A stretch of DNA of 64,000 nt from Cyclina sinensis (GCA_012932295.1 JAAONU010000016.1:20365530-20429529), one strand, 5' to 3'; counted from the first letter of the stretch, positions 39,101 to 47,160 are shown. Translations and numbers: made by a program. The notes: generated by a model from the letters alone, not told the origin.

Positions 39101-42100
39101 AGCTACGCTGACCTTCAGGGTGAACCTGCCAACACGGAAATTATTCAGCTGGGCAATAGCCCTCTCTGCATCACTCAAAGTTGCCATCGTAACAAATCTA
39201 AAAACATGAAACTATAATTGTAAATGGACAGTCATGAAAGCTTTTAATATTTCATTTTAAAGATTTTGACACTCAAAACCATTCAAGATATAACCTCTGA
39301 CTTAACAGTGCTAGGACGGACCTATAACTATTATGTTGCCTACTTGTTTATGTTCAGACTGAGGATAATGGGCTATTAAATTCTGATACTGCTGCCCGAA
39401 AACTCACTTCTTCCTCAGAATGAATCTTTTACATACTATGCTTCAACTGCACACAAAATTTCCTAAACCACCGAAAAATCAAGCGTACATGAAAAATTTA
39501 CCAATGAAGAAAAAGTAAGTCATTCTACTGTATTTACAAATATAAATTTCTCTAGTTTAGACTCATTTATCTTATATCGATTGCGATACAAGTTCTTATA
39601 ACTTAGATTCATCACGCTCGATGACTGCTTCCTGGGTTCCATACCAGTATTCGCGCAGCATTGAGGAATGTGAAGATCGTGAGAGAATCTCGCCTCTGAC
39701 GGGATTCAAACCCGCGACCTTCGGATCCGGAGTCCTGCGCTCTACCCCTGGACCAATTTCTCTGGTGTCTGTCACGAAAAAAATGCAAGTCATGCAACTC
39801 ATTTGAAGTGGGAAACTAGGAAAGTTTTCCTCACAATTTTTGTGTCACCTGCATGATAAGACCTATTCCTAAAACCCTGACCTCTCAATAGAAACTTTAT
39901 GATCCTCAAGAATTAGCACGCATACAGCAGCATATTAACTAAATGCTATCAAAGTGTGACCTTGACCTGAAAATCAAAGAGATGCCAAAGCAGCTGACTG
40001 ACAAACAACCAACTGAGACAAAATAATCTCTGCATGTCAGCCCATCTTTCTTTTTCTTCATTTTCATTTTGATTCTGAATCTGCTAAAAATCTAAATGAC
40101 AGGTACCCAAATGTATCTTGACCACTTCCTCTCTTAGAAGGCAGTATCTTCACCCTGACAACTGTGCCTGCACGGCCAAACAGACTCTCTAATCCTTCCT
40201 TCAATAGAAAACAAGCATTTACTTTTTAAAATGATGTGTATACATACAATGCAAATGCATACAAATGTTACAAAATACTGTACTTCCAGAACTTACCCAA
40301 GAAATGATTTTTATAATGCACAGAAGCTTTCAGTTTTCTAGTTATTTTTGCCTGTCACTGATGGGTATTCAAGAACTTGCAAGTTATCAAACTAATTCAA
40401 ATTCGTATCAGGAAAATAAGAGCAATTTGATCAACAAAACTTTTTGAATTGAAAAAAAAAAACATAAAATAAGATGAATGAAGCTTGTTTTTAATTTGAA
40501 TTTCTTAAAGTAGAAGTGCTCTGAATTCATTCATTTTATCCAAAAAAATTTATTTGGCCTGATGTGATTTTAACACATTTGTCCTTGAAGTTGACCTTTT
40601 ACCAGTTCACTTTATAAGCTTGCTGATAGGCATACCAAACCAAGCATTTATTACTGAAACTTACCAGGGTCAATTCTTGTGGAATGCCTGTCACATACAA
40701 CTGAATATGTTTCTCTGATCCCCTGAAAAATGCATTTGATATAACTTATGTTGGTTTAAAATAACACATTTTTATCAAAACAAACATTCCGAAAAGTGCC
40801 AGTCAGACAGACCTGACGGTAAAATTTCACTTGGTCTGGGAAAAATTCCATCCCAGCTGGTCCAACTGTCCAGTAACAATTTAAGGATTTTACATCAACT
40901 TTTACCCAAACAATCTATTTACACTGGAATTAAAATAAACTAATAATTATTTTATGTTTTCAATCAATAATTTCCTGAAAGAAATTACCATCTATTAACA
41001 ACTAGGATAAAAACACAGAATAATTTAACTTTAATGTCCCTTTTATGGCACTTCGGTAGAAAAATTATTTGTTTTCGAGACCTTAATTCTGATTTCCTTT
41101 TGATTCAGGGAAAACTGATTCAGTCCAGTGATTCTTGCAAGATTACTGGACCGAATGATCAGTAATGTCAAAACACTTTTCAAATGTCTGTCAAAAATAG
41201 TTAATAATAAACATATTCTCTTTATTTCCAGCCTATAAAGTCTTGCACAACTGACTCGTATTTAAGAATAAGTCATAATATTATTACCTGTTTGTTTTAT
41301 TCAATTTTATGGCCATAAACAGAACTTCAGTGAGATAAGCACAGGGCATTCCCCAGGCCGATTTAGCGCCCTGGCAAATTTAGTCAACTTTGTTTCGTAT
41401 TACAGGGCTCTACAAATTATATATATAGTCCGACTTAGGGGACAATTGTTCTCGGACAAGCGACTGTTAACATTGTTTTGTGTCCTGGACAACTCTCATT
41501 TTGACAGTCATAATGTTGAACAAGTGTCCAAAAAGCCAGCCCAATCTAATATACAGTATAATGCTGTTGATTTCTAACCGCGTTGAAATGAATTCTGACA
41601 TTCCATAAGCACCATCTAAGCGAAAATATTTCGGATAGTCCATTTGCCACCCGTTTTCGCGACCTGTCGTATTTTTTACATTTTTTATTTAGAGAAAAAT
41701 GCGTCTTGGAGACACGGCAAACTTACAAATTTTAATTTATTGATTAAGATGAATGGCAAAGAAAAGATAATTTGTGCAAGTTTTTTTCGCTTTGTCATTG
41801 AGAAAGTTTCCTTTTCTCTTGAAAATTGCTGTTGTTCATTCCCTTCAAAAGATGTACTCAATTTCTGTTGAAAGTTTTCATAAGACCACAAAGGTTTCAT
41901 TCCTTCTAAATATATGCATAATTTTTCTTTTTCTTTTTTTATTTTTTATCTAAAAATATGATGATAGAAAAGAACCCATTCACTTATAACATAGTACTTG
42001 TCACTTGGACATCTGACTGGTTTTGCCATGGTCAGTTGTCCCAAACTCATACTCAGAAAAATTTGTAGAGCCCTGTAATTATTATATGCCACAAAAGTTT

Positions 42101-44323
42101 TTGACTTTTTCACCTATCCAGTTTCGAAATCAGATCCTATCAACAACATTGGATGAATCACATTCAGTGTTTTCTAGTTATCATTTATTACTTTGATAAT
42201 ATTATAATGCATCAATGTATGAAATATATATTTATGCAATAAAGAAAGTTAAAAACATGTAAATACTGAACACTTATTGTTGTTTAAACTCCCATTAAAT
42301 GTAAACCAAAATACATCATTTCATTGTAAGGATTAAAAGAAGTTTCGACATGCGGTAGGGGTATTACCACCTCCCGCACCCACCACTGCAGAGTTGCGCT
42401 TGGAAAATTTTCTGGGGAAGGCCCTGAAGCAGTTTACATAACCATAGCTTCAGACATCTCATAAAAAATCACTTTATCCAAATATAAAATACTGAAACAG
42501 GCCAAGGACCAAAGCTTCAAACTTCTTATCAAGTACTATGTGAATAACAAGAATCTGATTTAATTATGCTCCTGGTATGTTTAAATCTTCAGCAAGGAAC
42601 ATCTCCAGAAACAAGTGAAAACTAAGTTTCTTCATGAAGCCGAAGAGATGAACCTTTACTCTGCCATTCAGACTTGGTTCTTTTTCAGCCCTGTTTGAAA
42701 ACTGAGGAGAACATTAAAGGGTAAAGCAGTTGTAAACAACCTTACTTTACAAAATTCTGTTTGTGCAGAAAGGCTTCTTCTGAAACCCTGGTTTCATTCA
42801 AGAAAACATGTAGAGATGAATCTATACCTAGCCATTCATTATCTTTGTTCTTGGAGCCCAGTTTAAACATTCAGCAGGAGATTCGAAGGTTAAGCAATTA
42901 TGTTCACGCTTACTTAACTGAAAGATTTCTTCCAGGCCCTCTTATATAGGAATTGAATTGTTTGTTCTGGAAGTCATCCTTCCTTGGGTCCCAATTATCC
43001 ATTTTCCTGAAATAACCAATAAACTACAGTCATTAACGTTTGCCGTTTCCAATAATGTCCACTGGCTACTTTTTCAAACAAAAGGACCAGAACTGAGGTA
43101 TGATTCATAAAAATAATTTGTGCATCACTTATTTACTTCTTTTTTGATACATCCTTACAAAAACTAACAAATCACTGTCAAACTAATTTCAACCTTCATC
43201 CTCAATATAGTCATTATGCACCATCAGTCCCTTCCTATTGCACAAGTTATATTACATGTAGTGTTTAACACGACCTAGATGCATGAAAGTCAAAATAACT
43301 GCATAAAACACAGTGAATGTTCAAAAAACAAGTAAAGTAGAAGCTGCACAGACTTCTTTCACTTTTTAAAGATATGCAAATGTAATAATGACTTCAAGTA
43401 TACTGTAAGTTTAATCTATAACTGGGCCAGTCATAAAAGATTTGTAGCATATTCAACTTAAGTCAAACATTTTCCTCAATGACTATTTTTAATTATAAGG
43501 ATAGGAAATGTTTGTTACTTAAGATAAAAATTAGTACTAACTGAATATTCAAGCAATAAATTCTGAAACAATCTGACCATAATTCAGACTTTCCGAAATA
43601 CGTTGGTCCGACGGACATGTCCGATAAAATTTCACTTGGTCAGACATTGTTTCAGTCTGGATCGGTCCGACTGTCTGGCATTTATCCCAAGCCTCTTATC
43701 TTCAAAATGGTGTCGTAAATGTTAATTTTACATGTTTTCGTTTGTTTTTGTTGTAAATTTCATTTGGTCTGACAGATTTTTTTTTCGGTCTGACAGATTT
43801 TCAGAGCTTGTCAGACCGAATGTCTGACACTTTTTTGAACTTTCGGGAAGTCTGCTAATTAACTTCAACCTTATAGGACAAGCACAGAGCTCTTGCCAAA
43901 GATGTCAAATACCAAAAGACTGGCTTCTTGTAAAAATCTCACAAAAATCTTGCAGCAGATAGTTTAGTTCTCACAAAGTCTCATTTGAACCTTTTTCTTA
44001 TATATTTTCAATATAATGTAAGACTGGTGAAAGTAAATTATATCATGCAATAGGCAAATTTCCATCAGAAAGCATTACTAAATAAATATAAATGTATAGT
44101 CTCTTTTACATTTACCCTATTAAACATGAATCGACATTATGGAAAAGGGTCATTGAGATTTCACGATAACTATTCGGATGTCTGACTTTCTTTTTTCTGT
44201 GTATTTTCTTGTTCCATAAGCCCAAATGGCCAACAACTTAGAAAATTATTTCGCAGTATTCAAATTATCTTTACTTTTTTATAATCAACTTGAGTATACT
44301 TACTTTATGTCATCCATGCTCAT
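12034..44323 (-). CDS. TDRD1: TDRD1/Vreteno-like multi-Tudor protein, complete 29-exon model
   Basis: Scaffold of the germline piRNA pathway; family members bind symmetrically dimethylated arginines of PIWI proteins in nuage (family knowledge). Coding exons in transcript order: 44304-44323, 42914-43006, 40665-40722, 40107-40198, 39059-39197, 37605-37670, 36922-36959, 36530-36597, 35868-35942, 33401-33560, 31847-32055, 29754-29927, 28729-28873, 28385-28448, 27460-27757, 27068-27130, 24941-25003, 24034-24096, 23186-23427, 20150-20251, 19679-19894, 18748-19103, 18362-18559, 15867-17954, 15232-15668, 14174-14290, 13305-13475, 12407-12610, 12034-12137. All junctions are GT-AG and keep frame; the sum is 6,123 nt, 2,040 residues. 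Domains: RRM (about 40-117), RG cluster (281-297), MYND (406-441), CCHC x3 (568-625), six Tudor domains (about 711-2000), coiled coil (2007-2040). Vertebrate TDRD1 has MYND plus four Tudors; Drosophila Vreteno has RRM, MYND and two. The start codon is the least certain part: ATG at 43002 is the alternative. Confidence 0.92.
12407..15668 (-). CDS. TDRD1: TDRD1-like end of Tudor 5 and Tudor 6 (exons 25-28)
   Basis: Exon 15232-15668 completes Tudor 5 ([16 protein letters not shown]) and starts Tudor 6 ([18 protein letters not shown]). Exons 14174-14290, 13305-13475 and 12407-12610 complete Tudor 6, with [18 protein letters not shown] and [12 protein letters not shown], then the C-terminal SN-like strand-helix part. 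Introns are phase 1 throughout this block. The long intron between 14,291 and 15,231 holds a family F element. Confidence 0.92.
14581..14998 (+). repeat. Family F element, complete copy in a TDRD1-like intron
   Basis: The left end is AAGAACTGTCACTGTAAGATG with GACAATGCCCC. Two internal units of about 150 bases share 'GGTCAAATAAATATAGGTCA' and 'AAGGTCTTGTCCAAA'. The right end is a hairpin, TATGCCTCCCTTCAGGGGGCATA. It is related to 3,237-3,650. No coding capacity is seen. Confidence 0.65.
15867..18559 (-). CDS. TDRD1: TDRD1-like Tudor domains 2 to 5 (exons 23-24)
   Basis: Exon 18362-18559 starts Tudor 2. The 2,088-nt exon 15867-17954 completes it and contains Tudor 3, Tudor 4 and most of Tudor 5. 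Cores are at residues about 1006-1049 (WYRAEVV, LDYLN), 1205-1246 ([12 protein letters not shown]), 1416-1458 (WYRAKII, IDYGN) and 1644-1686 (WYRGQVI, VDYGN). Tudors 3 and 4 each open with LPLDG and end in a PA-A-RC-L signature ([24 protein letters not shown]), so they are recent relatives. Tudor 2 has DYLN in place of DYGN. Confidence 0.94.
18748..20251 (-). CDS. TDRD1: TDRD1-like first extended Tudor domain (exons 20-22)
   Basis: Exons 20150-20251, 19679-19894 and 18748-19103 encode residues about 711-935. The SN-like part begins [15 protein letters not shown]. The Tudor core runs [20 protein letters not shown] to FLDFGNEE. The SN-like part resumes at [18 protein letters not shown]. The motif WYRA is WCRA here, so an aromatic-cage tyrosine is replaced by cysteine. 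A Lys/Pro/Ser linker ends the block. Confidence 0.92.
19195..19390. repeat. MITE-like element M2, diverged copy
   Basis: Shares with 24,390-24,597 the order 'ACTTGTCC/CCTGTCC...TGGAACAGACCCATT', 'AGTGCAGACCATGATCAGACTG' and 'GTTCACAAAGGCAAAA'. The TTAACCCT-type termini have decayed. Confidence 0.5.
20803..22983 (+). repeat. Family A element with 145-bp monomer array
   Basis: The left end is AACAAGAGGGCCATGATGGC, then CGCTCACCTGAGTA. The right end is a (GGAC)n tract at 22,884-22,930, then CACTACGTGACAGGTGAGCT. Between them lie about 14 monomers, each with GTGACCTAGTTTTTGACCCC and CTGACAAATTTCCAGGATAT. From 21,293 to 22,743 the GTGACCTAG motif recurs every 145 bases exactly. A four-monomer block (580 bases) is duplicated nearly intact. 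It lies in the TDRD1-like intron between exons 19 and 20. Confidence 0.8.
23186..23427 (-). CDS. TDRD1: TDRD1-like linker exon 19
   Basis: It encodes about 80 residues of Lys/Pro/Ser/Thr-rich linker ([16 protein letters not shown]) ending NQEIM, just before the first Tudor domain. It enters in phase 1 and leaves in phase 0. No domain is recognised. Confidence 0.85.
23718..23931 (-). repeat. MITE-like element M1, copy 1 (214 bp, inverted)
   Basis: Terminal inverted repeats are TTAACCCT and AGGGTTAA. The interior, read in reverse, matches 53,970-54,183 closely over its whole length, including GGATTTGCCCAGCTTTGAAT and TATAGAGCCTGGTCAGACTG. Both copies are 214 bases. It lies in the intron between knuckle exon 18 and exon 19. 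Confidence 0.75.
24034..24096 (-). CDS. TDRD1: TDRD1-like CCHC zinc knuckle 3 (exon 18)
   Basis: The third 63-nt phase 1-1 exon encodes [14 protein letters not shown], followed by PLKA. The acceptor CTGCAG and donor GCAG|GTATAA are intact. A (TTG)n run lies just downstream in the intron at about 24,003-24,022. Confidence 0.9.
24390..24597 (+). repeat. MITE-like element M2
   Basis: It starts TTAACCCTTACAATGC and ends AGGATAAAGGTTTA. The interior has AGTGCAGACTATGATCAGAC and TTTGCAGGCTGATCTTGATC. It is distantly related to M1, with the same terminal motif and similar 'GATCAGACTG...GGAT.TGCAGGCTG' core. Diverged relatives lie at 19,195-19,390 and 56,650-56,757. Confidence 0.55.
24941..25003 (-). 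CDS. TDRD1: TDRD1-like CCHC zinc knuckle 2 (exon 17)
   Basis: The second 63-nt phase 1-1 exon encodes [14 protein letters not shown], followed by PLKG. It is closer to knuckle 3 than to knuckle 1, suggesting the last duplication was between these two. Confidence 0.9.
25590..26115 (+). repeat. Array of about 130-bp diverged repeats
   Basis: Four imperfect units contain a core like TGACCTTGACCTACTGACC, then TACTCACTAAGGACAACCA and GAAGTTTGAAGGCTGTAGTT. The right end GAAGGGAGGGG-like segment at about 26,105 recalls an element terminus, but no clear hairpin is seen. Lies between knuckle exons 16 and 17. Confidence 0.6.
26175..26229. repeat. Perfect 19-bp inverted repeat, 17-base loop
   Basis: Arms GCCTATTTTCATCAAACCT (26,175-26,193) and its exact reverse complement (26,211-26,229). 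The direct repeat GCTTAAGTTAAG lies in the loop and again just outside the right arm. Confidence 0.8.
26459..26541. repeat. Two-copy tandem duplication (about 41 bp)
   Basis: Each copy is an A/T run followed by AAAACTTGTGCTCTTAAGAG and CAGC. Each carries the palindrome GCTCTTAAGAGC. The copies differ only in the A/T run. Confidence 0.75.
27068..27130 (-). CDS. TDRD1: TDRD1-like CCHC zinc knuckle 1 (exon 16)
   Basis: A 63-nt exon, phase 1 on both sides, encodes one CX2CX4HX4C knuckle: [14 protein letters not shown]. Such knuckles bind single-stranded nucleic acid. Size and phase equal those of exons 17 and 18, indicating exon duplication. It can be skipped without changing frame. Confidence 0.9.
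27460..28448 (-). CDS. TDRD1: TDRD1-like charged linker exons 14-15
   Basis: Exon 28385-28448 encodes an acidic stretch ([16 protein letters not shown]). Exon 27460-27757 encodes about 100 residues of Lys/Arg/Ser/Gln-rich, probably disordered sequence. A second in-frame donor at 28363, 21 bases beyond the chosen one, would also be compatible; the chosen donor (CCA|GTAAGA) is the stronger match. A 46-nt exon-like segment in the intron between them does not fit the frame and was left out. Confidence 0.82.
28729..28873 (-). CDS. TDRD1: TDRD1-like MYND zinc-finger exon 13
   Basis: The exon encodes one whole MYND finger. Likely zinc ligands are C406, C409, C417, C420, C425, C429, H437 and C441, with the diagnostic [18 protein letters not shown] arrangement. 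The exon leaves in phase 2 at AGCAA|GTAGGT. The first intronic codon in frame is TAG, so retention of this intron would end the protein just after the MYND finger. MYND is shared by TDRD1 and Vreteno and usually mediates protein contacts. Confidence 0.93.
29480..29712 (+). repeat. Family A/F-type element fragment
   Basis: The left end ACAAAAGAGGACCAAATGGTC followed by CGCTCACATAAG resembles the family A start. The end, AAAATGCCTCCCTTTCATTA, resembles the family F right terminus. A diverged internal segment includes 'GGTATAGGAGGAGATATTTTT' and a short GACAGATAGACA tract. Confidence 0.45.
29754..29927 (-). CDS. TDRD1: TDRD1-like Gln/Met-rich exon 12
   Basis: It encodes a low-complexity linker rich in Gln and Met ([20 protein letters not shown]), residues about 340-397. 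It sits between the RG cluster and the MYND finger, with phase 1 on both sides. Skipping it would keep frame (174 nt). Confidence 0.85.
30330..31181 (+). repeat. Family E element (ATACCCCCGCT termini)
   Basis: The left end contains CACTAGTGATACCCCCGCTA. The right end is a hairpin, TATACCCCCCACTTCTTCGA then AGCGGGGGTATA, preceded by GGACGGACGGACACACACAC. Three internal units of about 170-190 bases share ATTCGGTAAACAGGAAGTAG and GAGCATAAAATCGCTTTA. It lies in the intron between exons 11 and 12 of the TDRD1-like gene. Confidence 0.75.
31847..32055 (-). CDS. TDRD1: TDRD1-like RG/Tyr-Gly-rich exon 11
   Basis: Residues about 281-297 form an Arg-Gly cluster ([17 protein letters not shown]). A Tyr/Gly/Asn-rich stretch follows ([20 protein letters not shown]). 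Clusters of this type are substrates for type II arginine methylation and are the ligands that Tudor domains read in PIWI proteins. Here the cluster lies inside the Tudor protein itself. The composition also favours RNA binding or condensation. Confidence 0.88.
32252..33142 (+). repeat. Family B element (ATATGTCTCCCCC termini)
   Basis: The left end is ACATATGTCTCCCCCCAG. The right end is a hairpin, ATGTCTCCCCCATTTTTGGG and its complement, after a (GGAC)n tract. Internal units contain GATGAGGTGAACATCTGACC at 32,386, 32,542, 32,677, 32,833 and 32,989, a 156-base period broken once by an internal GGAC tract plus ATATGTCTCC. It therefore looks like a dimer of shorter elements. The repeated frames on the minus strand are by-products of the array. 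Confidence 0.78.
33401..33560 (-). CDS. TDRD1: TDRD1-like linker exon 10
   Basis: It encodes a Gly/Gln/Tyr-containing linker ([19 protein letters not shown], then [12 protein letters not shown]). It enters in phase 1 and leaves in phase 2, fitting the neighbouring exons. No domain is recognised. It leads directly into the Arg-Gly exon. Confidence 0.82.
34260..35722 (+). repeat. Family C element (ATACCCCCACC termini)
   Basis: The left end has GATTCATACCCCCACCAATG. The right end is a hairpin, CATTATAGCCCCCC with GGTGGGGGTATAATG, after a tract of GGACGGACGGACCGACCGAC. About three internal units of 346-350 bases share GACTTAAAAAGGGGCATAAC-type and CAAGTGTGACCTTGACCTTA cores. It lies between exons 9 and 10 of the TDRD1-like gene. 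Confidence 0.75.
35868..37670 (-). CDS. TDRD1: TDRD1-like linker exons 6-9
   Basis: Four small exons (37605-37670, 36922-36959, 36530-36597, 35868-35942) encode a low-complexity, probably disordered linker rich in Ser, Gln and Lys, including [16 protein letters not shown]. All have good donors and acceptors and consistent phases (0, 2, 1, 1). I recognise no domain. Their small size makes them candidates for alternative splicing. Confidence 0.8.
37884..38803 (+). repeat. Family D element (ATATGCCCGAAGGG termini)
   Basis: The left end is ACAAGAGCACCGCTGGGCGG, then TATATGCCCGAAGGG. The right end is CATGCCCCTTCGGGCATATA. Four internal units of about 140-150 bases carry GTCACTGTGACCTTGACCTT and GGGGTCAT...CTCAATGTAT. 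No GGAC tract is retained, only GACTGACACCCAGGACC. It lies in the intron between exons 5 and 6 of the TDRD1-like gene. Confidence 0.72.
39059..40722 (-). CDS. TDRD1: TDRD1-like RRM exons (three exons)
   Basis: Three exons (40665-40722, 40107-40198, 39059-39197) build one RNA-recognition motif, residues about 40-117. RNP2 is LYVTGI. RNP1 is TFGFVTM, split by a phase-2 intron after TTTGG. The C-terminal part ([14 protein letters not shown], then [13 protein letters not shown]) gives helix 2 and strand 4 of a typical RRM. An RRM is absent from mammalian TDRD1 as I know it but present in Drosophila Vreteno, so this may be the ancestral layout. Confidence 0.9.
39596..39775 (-). repeat. tRNA-derived SINE
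   Basis: On the minus strand an A box TGGTCCAGGGG (39,745-39,755) and a B box GGTTTGAATCC (39,702-39,712) are spaced as in a tRNA. The T arm pairs well. The anticodon-like loop CTCCGGA would read CCG (Arg), but the anticodon stem has two mismatches and the acceptor stem does not pair. A non-tRNA body follows to about 39,596. I therefore call a SINE head rather than a working tRNA gene. Confidence 0.6.
40800..40900. repeat. Repeat fragment shared with 43,580-43,860
   Basis: Contains CAGACAGACCTGACGGTAAA and ATTTCACTTGGTCTGGGAAA. Similar 'GTCCGA...AAAATTTCACTTGGTC' sequence is repeated at 43,600-43,850, where 'GGTCTGACAGATTTT' also occurs twice. Confidence 0.4.
42914..43006 (-). CDS. TDRD1: TDRD1-like exon 2 (N-terminal leader)
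   Basis: The exon runs from acceptor TTATTTCAG to donor TTAA|GTAAGC. It encodes [12 protein letters not shown] to RNLSV and leaves phase 2, which the next exon completes as Lys-Gly just before the RRM. An in-frame ATG at 43002 lies four bases inside the exon and would serve as start if exon 44304-44351 is not used. Confidence 0.8.
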
Positions 44324-44351
44324 TCATATGACTGTGATCTACCACACTCAA
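44304..44351 (-). CDS. TDRD1: Candidate first coding exon of the TDRD1-like gene (start codon)
   Basis: A 48-nt exon lies between acceptor CTTACAG and donor AAA|GTAAGT. It carries ATG at 44323 (MSMDDIK), preceded in frame by TGA, and leaves phase 2. Joined to the exon starting at 43006, the frame runs on into MDNWDPRKD. If this exon is skipped, translation would start at 43002 in the next exon, only eight codons shorter. A five-codon open frame (ATG at 44327, stop at 44310) overlaps the start. It is supported only by splice signals and frame agreement. Confidence 0.5.
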
Positions 44352-44787
44352 CTGTAAGTTTGTCGTCTTCTACAAAGACAAGTTTATCTTTATTCATACA
44401 GCTTCTAATAAGTACACATTAATCTCTTGTTAGATAAATAAGTAAAAAAATCATTCTTAATTAAAACTCTGTTTACCATAATTTTGCTGCGAAATCTTCT
44501 GCACCAAAAAAAAAAGAAAAATCATAACCATTTCCAACTGCCCTAATATTTAAACATTCTATTTTGTTGGCATAGTTCTCATGTAGTCTGTTCACTGAGA
44601 GAAATAAACCTTCAATTTTCAGTGTCCAAAGGTGTGTGTGACAAGACTCAAACAATTTTCACTTAACAACTGAGTCAAGCAAAAGTTGGTAACAATCTGT
44701 CTCATACATAATTGTTTTAGAAAATAGGCAAGTATATATTACTGTATTTCTAGGACTGTGTCGTACATATTTTGCACACAGATGCTT

Positions 44788-44888
44788 GTTTAGAGGTTAT
44801 CTAAATTAGTCTACTGTCTTTTGCCCAATGCACATACAATGGGTTGTGCATAATTACTGCAGACTAAATATTTAAATAACCTCTAAAC
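44788..44888. repeat. Palindromic MITE-like hairpin (about 100 bp)
   Basis: Outer arms GTTTAGAGGTTAT and ATAACCTCTAAAC pair perfectly over 13 bases. Pairing continues imperfectly (AAATTAGTCT with AGACTAAAT) to an inner pair around CCCAATGCACATACAATGGG. No coding capacity is present. Confidence 0.7.
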
Positions 44889-46165
44889 TTGCACCTGTGA
44901 TTTTGAACGGTCTACTTTCACTTTGACTTTTCGAAAAATGACAATCATACCTCCCTGTTAAATTATTGACTATGGGTTTATGCAATAAATTTTATAAGTG
45001 CATTATTTATTTATCACTGAAAATCTATCCTTTCTGTCATTTACTGGTCAAATTTTTTTCTGCAAAAATATTCCCGCCATATTGACGCAATCTTTCCTGG
45101 TCAAAGAATTTTATACATAAACATCGTTTTCTGATAAAGCATACCTGTTTTTCGTTAGCAGTTTATTTCATGAGCAACCATCAAAATTCTTATTGTCAGT
45201 TCACGGCTTTAAATTTATATATAGTGTAAATTTGCAATCAATCCAGTAGATTTAGTTCATTTTCGAGGCACATGGTTGGATTTCTGCCTTGTTAAAGGAA
45301 GGTAGCCGAATATGATTAGATTTAAAAACCAAAAAGAAATAACAGAAAAGATTTTAAACTACTCCCCAATACTGGGTAGTTTTATTTATTTTTGTTATTT
45401 TTTTTTTTGGTGGTGGTGGGGGGGGGGGGGGGGGGGGGTGGCGGTGTGGTTTTTTTTTATTATTATTATTTCTTTGTTGTTTTTTCGTGAGTAGAATGTT
45501 GAAGTTAAACAAAAGCATAATTACCTAAAACCTGTCAAACGAGACACTTATTTGCAGAAAAGCAATACAGCAGATAGTTATCGACCATTAAAAAATAGAA
45601 CGACCATTAAATAATAGAACGATATAGTATGTTAGTATGTAACTAAATCGAGAAAAAACTGTTTGGAACAAAATGCGTTATAAATTGAAAAAAGTTTTTC
45701 AAGGTGCAGGCCCTCGTAAGTTTAATCTTTGGTCCTTGAAATTGAAAGAGTTCATGTTCACATTATGCTGAATCACCATGTATAGTCTGAGAGCCTTTGG
45801 GTTAAGTTGTTCTTGAGTTATTGATCTGAAACCGTTTGACCCAGGGAGACAATAAGCAATTTAGCCTCTCGTCTTATTCAACATGTCCAACATGAAGTTC
45901 CTACCAATGTTATGTGTTCTCAAGTAATTGATCGGAAACCGATAGGTCTATAGACTGACCAACAAAAGCAAAGATTAATGACCCCAACATCTTCAAAAGG
46001 GACATAACAATAAATATTCGTGTTCCACTTGTTGCTAGCACTGCTTGTATAGTACTTTTCCAACTATTACAATTTGAACCTCTTCTACTACAACTTCTTC
46101 TATCACATAAAATACCCTCAGCGATAAGTACTCCTACTGAGGATTGCTTCTGACAACTGATATTA

Positions 46166-46255
46166 CTTATACTACTACTACTTCTACTACTACTACTGCT
46201 ACTACTAGGACTGCTACAACAACTTCCACCACAACTACTACTACTAAATCTGCTA
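46166..46255. repeat. CTA/ACT trinucleotide microsatellite
   Basis: Imperfect CTA repeats with interruptions. The long reading frame through it on the minus strand (poly-Val) is an artefact of the repeat. Confidence 0.7.
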
Positions 46256-47160
46256 GTTTAGCACTGTGATCTGTCTCCCCACCATATATAATTTGAAGTA
46301 TAAGACTGGTCTTTAAAATCATAGGTACCATTTTGATATTGAGTGCCATTTAAATGCCGGGCGTCACAACCAGGTGCTTTGAGAAATGTCGTAAGAGGTC
46401 TATCAGGTTTTGATTTTGAACAGGTAGATTGCCACAAAGTGTCTGTCACTTTATTTTAATACTATTTTTTCGAAAATCAGAAAAAAATACTTATTTGGTC
46501 CTTATTTTAGTCAATACGAGTCATGCAGAATAATTGCAACAGAGTAGCTGTTTTATTCTAGAATTAATTTACGTTCTGATTTATTAATTTATCATTATTT
46601 CCATTTTATGTTTAGGAACAAAAATATTAAGACAGAATAAGAGAAATTTTGTGAGCAGCTACCTGTTTAAAACGCCTCGTGCGAATTGCCAAAGTATTTT
46701 TATTTTTTTTTTATATAAAACACCATTTGTTCATTCACAAAATATTTTTATTTTATATCAAAAGTGGAAAAAAACGCATATCAAGAAAAACCATAGTCAG
46801 AAAACAAAGCCTCCCTACACAGTCAAAAAGTAGAGGAACAAAAAGCGTAGATTTTAAAGTAATTAACTGAAAAAGAGACACCACAAACAAATAACGAAAA
46901 CGAGAACTCGTCGGGTTACCGCCACGGAACGGTAAGTGGTGAAAACTTTTGCCTCTGGGGGTTTAAACCAGGTTCGAGGATGCACCAATCTCACACTTGC
47001 CCCAACAAGTTTTCATAAGAATAAACAAGTAAAAGTTGTCTTAGTGAATAAACTCCAACTAACCAAACAACTCTACAATGTTGAATGCAAAAGCACACGA
47101 ACATAAAAAAAAAACTAATGGCATAATAAAATAAAAAGGGTAGGTACGTAATGAACTTAC

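Larger units (their letters stand above)
43010..47160. other. 5' introns of the TDRD1-like gene; repeats only
   Basis: Apart from the candidate exon at 44,304-44,351 I see no exon here. Contents are a repeat at 43,580-43,860, a long hairpin at 44,788-44,888, a G run of about 22 near 45,417-45,438, and a (CTA)n trinucleotide stretch at about 46,166-46,255. Confidence 0.5.

Noticed and set aside
39690..39762. Functional tRNA-Arg (CCG)
   Set aside because: The anticodon stem has two mismatches, the acceptor stem does not pair, and a SINE body follows.
46167..46349. Poly-Val minus-strand frame
   Set aside because: Product of the CTA/ACT microsatellite.
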